Assembly: GCA_036278875.1 (NCBI GenBank) | Contig: DASUKF010000037.1 | Coordinates: 1 to 46,126, forward strand | DNA: 46,126 bases | From: JANWLD01 sp036278875 | GTDB taxonomy: Bacteria; Patescibacteriota; Saccharimonadia; Saccharimonadales; 2-12-FULL-41-12 | Direction of reading: 5' to 3' | Shown: positions 32,680-40,830 of the stretch, piece by piece | How positions within the stretch are numbered: position 1 is the first letter of the stretch | Layout: each line of letters starts with the position of its first letter | The notes under the pieces: model-generated | Database searches by the model: none | What the model was told of the DNA's origin: nothing | Seen by the model: the letters and a program-made list of their open reading frames with translations, nothing else | Made by a program: the position numbers and the translations under genes

Positions 32680-33180
32680 TTAAGCAAATTGTTTACCCAC
32701 GATATTCTCCGGATGCTGCTTGTTGTATAACTTATGGCTGTCGTTCATCAGATAAACTTTTTTTATACCGGCTTTCTTTATAGCTTTCCAGCACGGTTCG
32801 CAGGCCCACCAATGACCCCAAAGGTAAAGTTCGGCATCCTTCAAGTCTGCACTTTTATGATTCTTAAGCGCATCCGCTATAGCCCGAGGTTCGCTGTGGT
32901 TCTTCGGATGGCAGCCCTCGCATAGTTCGTAGCCTTCACCGGTGGGAATACCGCGCCTGACCCGCTCGCAGCCGTGCTTTTCGTGGTAATCGCTGCCATT
33001 GGCGCCCCGCCCGATTATATTTCCGCTCAGAACTATCACGCTGCCCGTGGGCATCGTACTGTCCAAGGAGCTCTTGCGCGCGTGTTCCTTAGCGGCCAGC
33101 ATATACCCGTTATCTTCGCCGACATAATGGATTTCCTCACCCTCAGGCATGTAGGGGTATTCGATTTTATCACCCGTCAT
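32680..33180 (-). CDS. dCMP/cytidine-type deaminase
   Basis: 166 residues. Zinc and catalytic motif NHSEPRAI (H-x-E) and CEPCW (the CxxC pair), preceded by an extra CEGCHPKNH loop and GCERVRRG that may hold a second metal, as in dCMP deaminases. Expected reaction dCMP to dUMP. It is divergent from the thyA-like gene with only 43 nt between start codons, and each has a TATAAT (minus copy 33191-33196, 10 nt before this ATG). Confidence 0.85.
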   Translation of the reverse strand: MTGDKIEYPYMPEGEEIHYVGEDNGYMLAAKEHARKSSLDSTMPTGSVIVLSGNIIGRGANGSDYHEKHGCERVRRGIPTGEGYELCEGCHPKNHSEPRAIADALKNHKSADLKDAELYLWGHWWACEPCWKAIKKAGIKKVYLMNDSHKLYNKQHPENIVGKQFA

Positions 33181-33190
33181 CTATCTGGTA

Positions 33191-33214
33191 ATTATAGAAG
33201 ATTTTATCTATAAT
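33191..33214. promoter_or_regulatory. Divergent -10 elements for the deaminase and thyA-like genes
   Basis: TATAAT on the minus strand (33191-33196) and TATAAT on the plus strand (33209-33214), each ending 10 and 9 nt from its start codon. With 43 nt between the genes, the -35 regions overlap the opposite promoter. Confidence 0.6.
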
Positions 33215-33223
33215 CGCTAGGTA

Positions 33224-34060
33224 ATGGTTAGCTTTGACAAGGTGTATCAGTCTTTGCTTGAAGACATAATGAAAAATGGCGAGCGCGAGGTTAACGCACG
33301 TACCAAACACGAGACCGCAGCACTGCCGGGACTATCGTTTTCTATAGATATAGAATCGGACGGTTTTCCGCTTCTTTCGTTGCGCAAGATCCCGCTTAAA
33401 CTCTTCATAGCCGAACAAGGCTGGTTTATTTCCGGAGCCAGGAAGCCGGAAATATTTTTACGCAAGTTCACGCGTATCTGGGATGATTTTACTAATCCGG
33501 GCGATGTGGTTACTGTGGCTTACGGTTACAGATGGCGGCGGCATTTCGGACGCGACCAGCTGGGCAGCCTGATAAAGCTGCTGCAGAAAGACCCCTCGTC
33601 CAGGCACGGCGTAGTAGTAACCTGGGATCCCTCCAGCGACGGGCTGGGCGGTGTCAGCAAAAGCAACATACCTTGCCCCTATACCTTTACCGTGAATATA
33701 ATCGGCGGCAGGCTTAACATGATGAACGTAGTGCGCTCGAACGACATGATACTGGGTTTTCCTCACGACGTAGCCGGATTCGCCCTGCTTCAGTGCATAC
33801 TTGCCCAAAAGCTGGGCGTAAAACAGGGCGTTTATACCCATGTGATAGCTAATGCCCATATATATTCTACCCATTACGATGCGGCCAAGGAGCTGATAAA
33901 GCGCAAGGCTTCTTCCGAGAAAATAAAGATTAGCCTGCCGAAGAACTCATTTGAGCGTGCCGAGGGTATGGATACTGAGCTGGTGGAAGAGATTTATGCC
34001 GGCCTTTCCAAACAATACAAACCGCAGCAGGCAATAAAGGAGTTAAAGATAGTATTATGA
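33224..34060 (+). CDS. Thymidylate synthase (ThyA) family, Asp at the dUMP/dCMP specificity position
   Basis: 278 residues. ThyA landmarks: SRHGVVVTWDP (phosphate-binding Arg), catalytic Cys151 in NIPCPYTF (usual PCH is PCP), VRSNDMILGFPHD, and AHIY (His212, Tyr214). The Asn that selects dUMP (PFNIA) is Asp182 here (PHDVA). Known: dCMP hydroxymethylases have Asp there, and Asn-to-Asp mutants of thymidylate synthase accept dCMP. The substrate may therefore be dCMP. DHFR overlaps by 4 nt, pointing to a reaction that makes dihydrofolate, i.e. methylation. Confidence 0.85.
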   Translation: MVSFDKVYQSLLEDIMKNGEREVNARTKHETAALPGLSFSIDIESDGFPLLSLRKIPLKLFIAEQGWFISGARKPEIFLRKFTRIWDDFTNPGDVVTVAYGYRWRRHFGRDQLGSLIKLLQKDPSSRHGVVVTWDPSSDGLGGVSKSNIPCPYTFTVNIIGGRLNMMNVVRSNDMILGFPHDVAGFALLQCILAQKLGVKQGVYTHVIANAHIYSTHYDAAKELIKRKASSEKIKISLPKNSFERAEGMDTELVEEIYAGLSKQYKPQQAIKELKIVL

Positions 34061-34554
34061 ACGTTTTTATTGTCGTGGCAGTCAGCGCGGACGGTTTCAT
34101 AGCGTTAAACGACAAACATATTTCCCTTGACTGGACAAGCAAAGAGGACAAGCGGAAGTTCGTCGAACTCACCAAGCGCGCAGGAGTGATGATAATGGGA
34201 AGAAAGACCTTTGACACCATCGGCAAGGCCTTGCCGGGCAGAAAGACATACGTTTACACATCCGGAGAGATTCATGCCGAAGGAGTTGAATCGACAGATT
34301 CAGAACCGAAAGAGCTTATCCAAAAATTAAGCGAGGAAGGTTACAGCGAGATCGCAGTCATAGGCGGCCAGACTATATTCGACCTGTTTTTGAAGGACGA
34401 TGCTATAGATGAAATCTACCTTACAATAGAGCCTGTACTGTTCGGGCAGGGGCTGACTATAGGCAAGTCACTAGCCGACAAACGCCTTAAACTCCTGGAA
34501 CATGAGAAACTGAACGATGATACACTACTTTTACACTATAAGGTAATAAAATAA
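34057..34554 (+). CDS. folA: Dihydrofolate reductase
   Basis: 165 residues, normal length. FIVVAVSADGFIAL, DWTSKEDKRKF, MIMGRKTFDTIG and AVIGGQTIFDLFL (NADPH GG motif). Regenerates tetrahydrofolate from the dihydrofolate made by ThyA-type methylation. Coupled to the thyA-like gene by a 4-nt overlap and to the next gene by a 1-nt TAATG overlap. A RibD C-terminal-like reductase is the main alternative. Confidence 0.9.
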   Translation: MNVFIVVAVSADGFIALNDKHISLDWTSKEDKRKFVELTKRAGVMIMGRKTFDTIGKALPGRKTYVYTSGEIHAEGVESTDSEPKELIQKLSEEGYSEIAVIGGQTIFDLFLKDDAIDEIYLTIEPVLFGQGLTIGKSLADKRLKLLEHEKLNDDTLLLHYKVIK

Positions 34555-35210
34555 TGGCAATTCTGACAAAAAAAGACATCCTGGATTATGTCCGCGAAAG
34601 CAAGATAAGTTTCGCGCCAAACCTGGACAAATTCCAAATTCAGGCCCATTCGGTAGATTTAAGGCTTGGCTTTACCTTTCTTATACCCAAAGTCTGGCGG
34701 GTCACACATGCAGGCCGAGAGCAGCTACACATGGATTATTTCTCTACCGATAAGCCGGAATATTTCGATATCGTCGAGCTGGAAAAGGGGCAATTTTTCG
34801 ACCTGCTACCGGGGGAACATATACTTGTTTCCTCTCTGGAAACGATAACCCTGCCGGATGACCTTATGGCGGTTATGTATCCGCGGTCATCCACTAACCG
34901 CAAAGGTATCTCCGTAGACCAGACCGGCATCATCGACAGCGGCTACTCCGGCCAGCTGGTCATACCCATACGCAACAACACGCAGTCACAGACCGTTAGA
35001 TTATATCCGGGTGAAAGATTCTGCCAGATAGTATTTGAAAAACTCACAGACAAGGTAAATGCTAGAAAGAGCCGCTACCATGAGAAGGACATAATAGAAG
35101 GTGTCGACGTAGACAATCTGGCAAACAAAGACGAGAAAACCGAAATAAGATATATCCGTTCAGGCGACATAAGGACGCTGAAGGAAAAATACGGCGCTTT
35201 AGAGAAATAA
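34554..35210 (+). CDS. dCTP deaminase/dUTPase fold enzyme, deaminase Glu missing
   Basis: 218 residues. HSVDLRLG, PRSSTNRKG and TGIIDSGYSGQLVIPIRN mark the Dcd/Dut fold. In dCTP deaminases the strand reads I-x-L-E-x with catalytic Glu; here that position is Pro138. The Asp shared with dUTPases is kept (Asp128). So dUTP hydrolysis, or another activity, is more likely than deamination. Long 50-60 region insert and a charged C-terminal tail. Last gene of the thyA-folA operon. Confidence 0.82.
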   Translation: MAILTKKDILDYVRESKISFAPNLDKFQIQAHSVDLRLGFTFLIPKVWRVTHAGREQLHMDYFSTDKPEYFDIVELEKGQFFDLLPGEHILVSSLETITLPDDLMAVMYPRSSTNRKGISVDQTGIIDSGYSGQLVIPIRNNTQSQTVRLYPGERFCQIVFEKLTDKVNARKSRYHEKDIIEGVDVDNLANKDEKTEIRYIRSGDIRTLKEKYGALEK

Positions 35211-35214
35211 TCTC

Positions 35215-36159
35215 TTACAGTTCAGATACTTCTATGGGAACAGAGGGGCCCATGGTCGTGCTTGCGTAAACGGTCTTGATGTATACGCCTTTTACAGATG
35301 CGGGCTTGTTCTGCTTGATGGAGCTTATAAGCTCATCAGCGTTCTGTTTCAGCTTCTTCGCTCCAAAGCTGGCTTTGCCCACGGCTACATGAACTATACC
35401 GGCACTGTCAACGCGGTACTCGGTCTTGCCGGATTTGGACTGCTCCACCGCTTTGGCTACATCGGCGGTTACCGTCCCGCTCTTCGGGTTCGGCATCAGG
35501 CCTTTGGGACCTAGCGTCCTAGCATGTTTGGCAAGTTTCACCATCATGTTAGGCATCGCTATTAATACATCGAAATCAATTTGGCCTTTTTCCAGCATAT
35601 TTAAGACGGTTTCTTCGCCCGCTATGTCTGCACCTGCGGCTTTGGCCTTCTTAGCATTCACCTCATCGGCAAAAACCGCTATCTTAAGCGTCTTTCCGGT
35701 TCCGGCAGGAAGTATCACGCTATCACGGATGTTCTGGTCGGCTTGTTTAGGGTCTACGCTCAGCCTGATATGCAGCTCCACTGAGGAATCGAACTTGGTG
35801 GTAGCCGTCTTGCATGCCAGTTCCAGAGCATCCTCCAGCTTGTACTCCTTGTCCTTTTCAACAAGTTCGGCATTTTTGCGATACTTTTTGCTACGTCTTT
35901 CCAGTTTGGAACGCGGCGGTTTTTGTACATGCTTAGGCTTTGCCTCGGCTTTATCAGTTTCTTTCTTGCGCTCTTCTTTGGCTTCTTTTTCTTCGGCTTC
36001 GCGTGCTGCCTTTGTACTTCTCTTGCCCGCTTTTGCGGCGGGTTTCTCGCCGGTATCTTTCGGTTCCCCGGTTTCCGGTTTTTCTACAACCTTGTCCGCC
36101 TTCTTAGCCTCAGCTTCTTCGGGCTGCTTCTTTTCTTCCTTTTTTTTGGCTTCTGCCAT
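35215..36159 (-). CDS. rplA: 50S ribosomal protein L1 with long charged N-terminal extension
   Basis: 314 residues, against about 230 usual. The first 85 or so are Lys/Glu/Ala-rich and low complexity; the L1 domain starts SKKYRKNAELVEKDKEY and includes GTGKTLKIAVFAD, PNMMVKLAKHARTLGPKGLMPNPKSGTV region and a C-terminal YIKTVYAS strand. L1 stalk and operon repressor. AAAGGAG before the ATG makes the extended start well supported. Confidence 0.96.
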   Translation of the reverse strand: MAEAKKKEEKKQPEEAEAKKADKVVEKPETGEPKDTGEKPAAKAGKRSTKAAREAEEKEAKEERKKETDKAEAKPKHVQKPPRSKLERRSKKYRKNAELVEKDKEYKLEDALELACKTATTKFDSSVELHIRLSVDPKQADQNIRDSVILPAGTGKTLKIAVFADEVNAKKAKAAGADIAGEETVLNMLEKGQIDFDVLIAMPNMMVKLAKHARTLGPKGLMPNPKSGTVTADVAKAVEQSKSGKTEYRVDSAGIVHVAVGKASFGAKKLKQNADELISSIKQNKPASVKGVYIKTVYASTTMGPSVPIEVSEL

Positions 36160-36210
36160 GCTTACTCCTTTCGTGGTTCATGCGGCCGGGTTAGGGCCTC
36201 CCACAAAATA

Positions 36211-36642
36211 TTAATTATTCTCTACTTCTACGCCCATGCTGCGAGCAGTTCCAGCGACCATTTTCTTAACGGCGTCAATATCATCGGTATTCATATCGCG
36301 AGCTTTATTCTCTGCTATCGCCGTAAGGTCCATATCAGACAGTTTCTTATTAACTTTTTCGGTATTCGGCCTGCCCGAACCTTTCTGGATACCAAGCTTT
36401 TCCCTTATTTGCTCGTCCGTAGCGGCGGATACGACCCTGAAGTCCATAGAGCGGTCATCATAAATAGTAATGTGCGCAGTAAGCACACCCTTCATCTCTT
36501 TGGTCGCTTCATTGAACGGGGTTATGAAATCCATCATGTTTACGCCGTACTGGCCAAGAGTACTTCCTACCGGGGGCGCAGCGCTGGCCTTACCGGCCGG
36601 GATGCGCATTTTCAAATTAGCTGTAATTTTCTTTTCTGCCAT
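36211..36642 (-). CDS. rplK: 50S ribosomal protein L11
   Basis: 143 residues, normal length. KMRIPAGKASAAPPVGSTLG (first 20-residue hallmark), GVNMMDFITPFNEAT, and the C-terminal RNA-binding helix with SMGVEVE. GTPase-centre protein. AAGGAG before the ATG; 9 nt after nusG. Confidence 0.98.
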   Translation of the reverse strand: MAEKKITANLKMRIPAGKASAAPPVGSTLGQYGVNMMDFITPFNEATKEMKGVLTAHITIYDDRSMDFRVVSAATDEQIREKLGIQKGSGRPNTEKVNKKLSDMDLTAIAENKARDMNTDDIDAVKKMVAGTARSMGVEVENN

Positions 36643-36651
36643 CTTAACTCC

Positions 36652-37194
36652 TTAAACCTTCTTTACCTGTAGAGTGTCAAGTTCTACAGGTGTTTCCCGG
36701 CCGAACATATTGACCAGTACCTTAAGCTTGCCCTTGGTAGGATCTATCTCATTTATAGAACCGTCAAAACCTTTGAAAGGACCGTCTATTATGCTGACTA
36801 CTTCGCCTTCTTTCAAATCTATCTTATGCTTAGGCTGTTCCAGACCCATACGTTTTCTTATCTTTTCAAGCTCGTCCTTGCTGATGGGGGTCGGATCTAT
36901 GCCGGTGCCGACAAAACCGGTGACATTCGGCGTATTGCGCACTATGTACCAGGCATCTTCGGTCAGCTTCATATGTACCAGTACATACCCCTGGAAAATA
37001 CGCTTTTCGACTATTTTGCGTTTGCCATTTTTTATTTCTATCATTTTTTCTTTCGGTACCAGTACCTCGAATATCTTGTCTGACATATCGAGACTTTCGG
37101 CACGCTGGCGGATACTTTCGGCTACTTTCTCCTCATAGCCGCTATAAGTGTGTATCGCGTACCAGTTCTTGGTTTCATCATATCGTTTTGCCAT
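36652..37194 (-). CDS. nusG: Transcription antitermination protein NusG
   Basis: 180 residues. NGN domain with NWYAIHTYSGYEEKVAESI, IFQGYVLVHM, NTPNVTGFVG; KOW domain with EGEVVSIIDGPFKGFDGSI. Binds RNA polymerase and links it to ribosomes or Rho. Standard secE-nusG-rplKA order. Confidence 0.98.
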   Translation of the reverse strand: MAKRYDETKNWYAIHTYSGYEEKVAESIRQRAESLDMSDKIFEVLVPKEKMIEIKNGKRKIVEKRIFQGYVLVHMKLTEDAWYIVRNTPNVTGFVGTGIDPTPISKDELEKIRKRMGLEQPKHKIDLKEGEVVSIIDGPFKGFDGSINEIDPTKGKLKVLVNMFGRETPVELDTLQVKKV

Positions 37195-37211
37195 GATTCC
37201 TGTTTAAGCTC

Positions 37212-37604
37212 CTACTTTATTATTAAATGCTTGAATATCTTGTCCAGGATAAAATCCAGTGCCGCCACAAATACCGCAAAAACCGATGAAAAGATGAAGA
37301 CGGCGAAGGTAAGACGTATGGTTTCCTTGCGGTTGGGCCAGGTCGTCAGACGTATTTCTTCCCAGGCACCTTTCAGATACCGGGGCAAAATCAGAGCAGT
37401 CTTGTCTATAACTCTGCCGAAACGGTTGTCCGGAAGACGTGCGAACTTGCGGCGCTTTTTAGCCTCTGAGCCTCTTCTAAAGATCTTGCCGAGCCGTGAG
37501 CCGCTGGGACGAAAGCTTCTCTTCGGCTTGGAATTCCTGGAATTCACGATCTCGCGCATCGAAGGCTTGGTTGATTTTTTCTTTGCCGGTTTCTTCGCTG
37601 GCAT
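37212..37604 (-). CDS. secE: Preprotein translocase subunit SecE with basic N-terminal extension
   Basis: 130 residues. A Lys/Arg-rich extension (about 1-65) precedes the SecE core: amphipathic helix with EEIRLTTWPNRKE and one span (about 98-120). Single-span SecE, as in most bacteria. CCCAAGGG precedes the ATG. Confidence 0.95.
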   Translation of the reverse strand: MPAKKPAKKKSTKPSMREIVNSRNSKPKRSFRPSGSRLGKIFRRGSEAKKRRKFARLPDNRFGRVIDKTALILPRYLKGAWEEIRLTTWPNRKETIRLTFAVFIFSSVFAVFVAALDFILDKIFKHLIIK

Positions 37605-37624
37605 GCTTTCCCTTGGGTAAAATT

Positions 37625-37646
37625 AAAAAACTACCTTGACGGTAGT
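37625..37646 (-). terminator. Terminator/attenuator hairpin before secE
   Basis: ACTACC and GGTAGT pair around a 5-nt loop, followed by six U on the minus strand. It lies downstream of the secE promoter (37663-37692), so it would act on the secE transcript itself as well as on read-through from the kinase gene. Confidence 0.6.
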
Positions 37647-37662
37647 ATGTGTTGCAGATGTC

Positions 37663-37692
37663 AATATACATCAAACCTACTTCTCTTGTCAA
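37663..37692 (-). promoter_or_regulatory. Promoter of secE-nusG-rplKA
   Basis: TTGACA (37687-37692), 18-nt spacer, TATATT (37663-37668), with the -35 consensus exact. Start near 37656, leader about 50 nt including the hairpin at 37625-37646. Confidence 0.65.
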
Positions 37693-37705
37693 CAGATAAC
37701 AGTCA

Positions 37706-39322
37706 CTATTTAAGGTTAGGTATCTTTATGGTAAAGACCGAACCCTTGTTAAGTTCGCTTTCCAAGCTTATATCGGCATTCATAAGCCTGGAGAGCTTTA
37801 TTGTTACATAAAGCCCCAGGCCTGTTCCATTCGTTGCCCTGGTCCTATAGTCTTCGCTTCTGAAGAATTTGTCGAAGACTTTTTCCTGATCTCCCTTGCT
37901 GATACCTATACCCGTATCCGCTACCTGAAAGACGATACCTTTGTCGTATGTCTTAGCCGTTAGGGCAACCGAGCCTTTCTCGGTGTATTTTATAGCGTTG
38001 GTTATGAAATTCTGCAATATTTCCCTGACATACAGCTTGCTTGAGTTAATCTTATCCACTTGTGATTCCGTTTCGACATGAAATTCCAAACCTTTCTTTT
38101 TGGCTTCGGGGCTATAGTCGGCCTCAAGTTCCTTGATAAGCTCACGGCAATCTATCTCCTCCACATCCAGTTCAAGCTTACCGCGCTCGGCCCGGGAAAG
38201 CGTAGCAAGGTCGTTTATCATCTTGCTCAGGAAAAGTACCTGATCGTGTGCCTGTTTCAAGGCTTCCTTGACCTTCGGGTTGGCATCTTTTACCAGGTAT
38301 TCCGCATTGCCGACCTCGCCTTCGGCTATGGCTATAGGTGTCCTGAGCTCATGGCTGACCACACTTATGAACTCATCGCGCTCTTCCTCCAGGGATTTTT
38401 CGCGGGTGATATCGCGGAATAATATGACAAAACCTTCCGAGCCCTGCCGGCCGAACCCAAGATGCACCGGCGCTACGCTTAAATACAGGTTCACCAGGCT
38501 GCCGTCGGAATACTTCAGCTTGTAGTCCCTGTTCACTACCTGCGACTTGGTACCTTTTATAAATGTGTCGATATCGATTTCCTGGTTGTTCGCATCCAGG
38601 AATTGCCCTGCCGTGGAAAAGGTCTTTCCATGCAAATCTATATTCGAGTCAAGGATATTAAGCGCCGAACCGTTATATAGGGCTATCCGGCCTTCTTCGT
38701 CCGTAGCTATGACTCCGTCCACCATACTGTTGATAAGGCTTCCCAGGCGTTCTGACACCAGCTTTTCACTCATCTGACTTACATTCAGCTGCTGTATGCT
38801 CCTGTTAAAAAGATCCCATATGGATGATACGAAGCTGGATATAAGGCCGACGAATACGGTCGAGGCGGCTATGGTCACGATATCGCCTGCAGTCAATGTA
38901 TGCCATTCCTTCAGAGTCCATATGGCCGCGCTGGCGGCAAAAATACCATAAAGCCCTATAGAGACCAGGTGCCTTACGTAGATGGTGGTTGCCAGAATAA
39001 GGTACAGCCAGGCCAGAAATACCAGCGGTGTCTGAAAGCCTACTATAAAGACGCTGAGTACGGCACCGATTATGGCGAACGTGAAGTTATATGACAAGAC
39101 TTTCTTGAGCGTATAAGGATCCCAGAAATACTGCACCAGGCCTAAAATTATGAACGAGACAAAACCGAACCAGAACGCCGGGTAAGAAAAGGAATACGTA
39201 GTTATGATGCCCTTTTGCACCAAGACCAGCAGAAAGGCTACCGCCAGCGAAAAAATCAGTCCGGTAGTACGGTCCTGCTTGACGACTTTTTTATCTAAGA
39301 AAAATAGTTTTTCCGGATCCAT
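37706..39322 (-). CDS. Sensor histidine kinase with membrane sensor and PAS domain
   Basis: 538 residues. Six or seven N-terminal spans (about 18-175), a PAS domain (about 190-310), HisKA with the phospho-acceptor in VVSHELRTPIA, and an HATPase domain with NFITNAIKYTEKG (N box), VADTGIGIS (G1) and GTGLGLY (G2). Resembles VicK/PhoR-type kinases. No response regulator is adjacent in the window, so its partner is elsewhere. Confidence 0.92.
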   Translation of the reverse strand: MDPEKLFFLDKKVVKQDRTTGLIFSLAVAFLLVLVQKGIITTYSFSYPAFWFGFVSFIILGLVQYFWDPYTLKKVLSYNFTFAIIGAVLSVFIVGFQTPLVFLAWLYLILATTIYVRHLVSIGLYGIFAASAAIWTLKEWHTLTAGDIVTIAASTVFVGLISSFVSSIWDLFNRSIQQLNVSQMSEKLVSERLGSLINSMVDGVIATDEEGRIALYNGSALNILDSNIDLHGKTFSTAGQFLDANNQEIDIDTFIKGTKSQVVNRDYKLKYSDGSLVNLYLSVAPVHLGFGRQGSEGFVILFRDITREKSLEEERDEFISVVSHELRTPIAIAEGEVGNAEYLVKDANPKVKEALKQAHDQVLFLSKMINDLATLSRAERGKLELDVEEIDCRELIKELEADYSPEAKKKGLEFHVETESQVDKINSSKLYVREILQNFITNAIKYTEKGSVALTAKTYDKGIVFQVADTGIGISKGDQEKVFDKFFRSEDYRTRATNGTGLGLYVTIKLSRLMNADISLESELNKGSVFTIKIPNLK

Positions 39323-39371
39323 CGGGTCCTTTGTTATCTAACTTATGCTTATTATAGATTATAGACGAATA

Positions 39372-40067
39372 CTAGAAAATTCCGACCCTGTTGAAGCGTT
39401 TGAGCGATTTTCTGCGCTGTTTATAATCAGGCAGAACTTTTTCGACCTGCATCCAGAAATCTTTGCTATGATTCAGATGTTTTGTATGGGCCAGCTCGTG
39501 CACGATTACATATTCGCTTATCTCCTCAGGCAGCTGCATAAGAGATATGTTCAGGGTAATTATCTTTTCCTGATTGCAGCTGCCCCAGCGTGATTTCATA
39601 TTTTTGATACGTACGGCTTTTACCTTGAAGCCATGTTCGGCGGCCAGCTTCAAGACAAGCGGCGCCAACTGTTTTTCACCCTCGGCCTTTAAAAACTTTG
39701 CTATCTGTCTGCTGATAGTCTTGTGTTTTTGCTCGCCGCTCTGAAAGACCGGCACATATACGCAGAAAAGCCCTCCGCTGATAGAGCTGGAAGCATGGTG
39801 CTTGGGAGATTCTTTCAGGCTCAATCTGTGACTTTTAGTCAATACCTGCCCATCGGTCCACTCATGGCTTGTTTCCTGCTGGTATTTCTTTATCCAATCT
39901 TTTTTGCTGTGCAAATACGCCATACCGGCCGCTTTCGGTACGTACCAGGGTATGCTTAACCGCAGGCTTCCGTCGCGGCTCACCGTTATACGCAGGTTTT
40001 TCAGGCCCTTCCTACGGAATATCCTTACTTTGCCGACACCTTCTACGTATGTTTCGCTGGTAGACAC
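39372..40067 (-). CDS. YgjP-like metal-dependent hydrolase (DUF45)
   Basis: 231 residues. SRDGSLRLSIPWYV, KSRWGSCN and the zinc motif HELAHTKHLNHSKDFW (HExxH plus downstream His/Asp), matching the YgjP/WLM-type family. Described members include a nucleotide pyrophosphatase and putative proteases; the role here is open. The start is a gene start 1 nt after the upstream P-loop gene. Confidence 0.85.
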   Translation of the reverse strand: MSTSETYVEGVGKVRIFRRKGLKNLRITVSRDGSLRLSIPWYVPKAAGMAYLHSKKDWIKKYQQETSHEWTDGQVLTKSHRLSLKESPKHHASSSISGGLFCVYVPVFQSGEQKHKTISRQIAKFLKAEGEKQLAPLVLKLAAEHGFKVKAVRIKNMKSRWGSCNQEKIITLNISLMQLPEEISEYVIVHELAHTKHLNHSKDFWMQVEKVLPDYKQRRKSLKRFNRVGIF

Positions 40068-40068
40068 G

Positions 40069-40743
40069 CTAGCGTATGGTTATATCGCGGCGCTTGATAT
40101 CGCCCCGTCCGCCGCCGCGCAAAGATTGCGGTATCAGATTTACCATTTCGGGTCTGATTTTCTTTGTCGCCGCCTGTCCGGCTGATATAAGTTTAAGCTC
40201 TTCGAGTTTTTTAAACACGGCTTGCTTCTGCGTTTTGAACGTGTGCTTGCCGCTTATGACGACGTATTCTTCACCGTCAGGGTTCTGGCTATTATTGATT
40301 ATGGATTCAAACTCGCTTCTGGTATATGCGCGGGAATATTTGTCGTTTATTTTCCTCTTGTCACGTTTTCTCAAGCGGTCGAAGGCGCTGTCCGCATCAA
40401 TCTGAGCCCACACGGTTATGAGTCTGGCGTGGCTCATAAGCGCTATGTTCTTTATCGCCCTTCTGTCGGTTTTCTTCGGCAAAGATACATCAAGTATTAC
40501 ATTGAAGCCTGATGCCAGAAACTCCTTGACCATGTATTCAGTAAGCGGCCCGTAAATATACGGACTATCCGCACCTTTTCTTTGAAGTATCGCGCCGAGT
40601 TCGGCCTTTATTTTGTCCGAATGTATATGTATGGTGTTATGTATCTCGCCTGCGAACTGCCGCGCAAAAGTCGATTTGCCGGCTCCCGGATATCCGTAGA
40701 GAATCAATATAAAAGGTTTTTTCGCTTCAATCTTACTCTGCAT
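40069..40743 (-). CDS. P-loop kinase/ATPase (AAA-33/zeta-like)
   Basis: 224 residues from the ATG at 40743. The P-loop LYGYPGAGKSTFARQF is near the N-terminus, followed by HSDKIKAEL, NVILDVSLPKK and TVWAQIDADSAFDRLRKRDKR (LID-type Arg-rich region), the layout of small-molecule kinases and zeta-toxin-like proteins. The ATG is preferred over TTG at 40773 because a TAAAAT (40752-40757) ends 8 nt before it. Substrate unknown; no antitoxin-like gene is adjacent. Confidence 0.75.
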   Translation of the reverse strand: MQSKIEAKKPFILILYGYPGAGKSTFARQFAGEIHNTIHIHSDKIKAELGAILQRKGADSPYIYGPLTEYMVKEFLASGFNVILDVSLPKKTDRRAIKNIALMSHARLITVWAQIDADSAFDRLRKRDKRKINDKYSRAYTRSEFESIINNSQNPDGEEYVVISGKHTFKTQKQAVFKKLEELKLISAGQAATKKIRPEMVNLIPQSLRGGGRGDIKRRDITIR

Positions 40744-40806
40744 ATTAAGATATTTTATAACAATTTCGTCCAAAAATTAATATGTTGAAGCATCTATTCG
40801 TCAGTC

Positions 40807-40815
40807 TGGTACAAT
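40807..40815 (+). promoter_or_regulatory. Extended -10 promoter of tRNA-Trp
   Basis: TGG then TACAAT (40810-40815). TTGAAG at 40785-40790 is a possible -35 with a long 19-nt spacer. The tRNA starts 15 nt downstream. Confidence 0.5.
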
Positions 40816-40830
40816 TACTACTGCGAATCT

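Noticed and set aside
35426..36672. Long Ser/Phe-rich plus-strand frames opposite rplA and rplK
   Set aside because: They mirror Lys/Glu-rich codons of L1 and have no independent start signals.
40069..40743. Zeta-toxin-type toxin-antitoxin system
   Set aside because: The P-loop layout is compatible, but no small antitoxin gene is adjacent and the gene sits in a housekeeping context.
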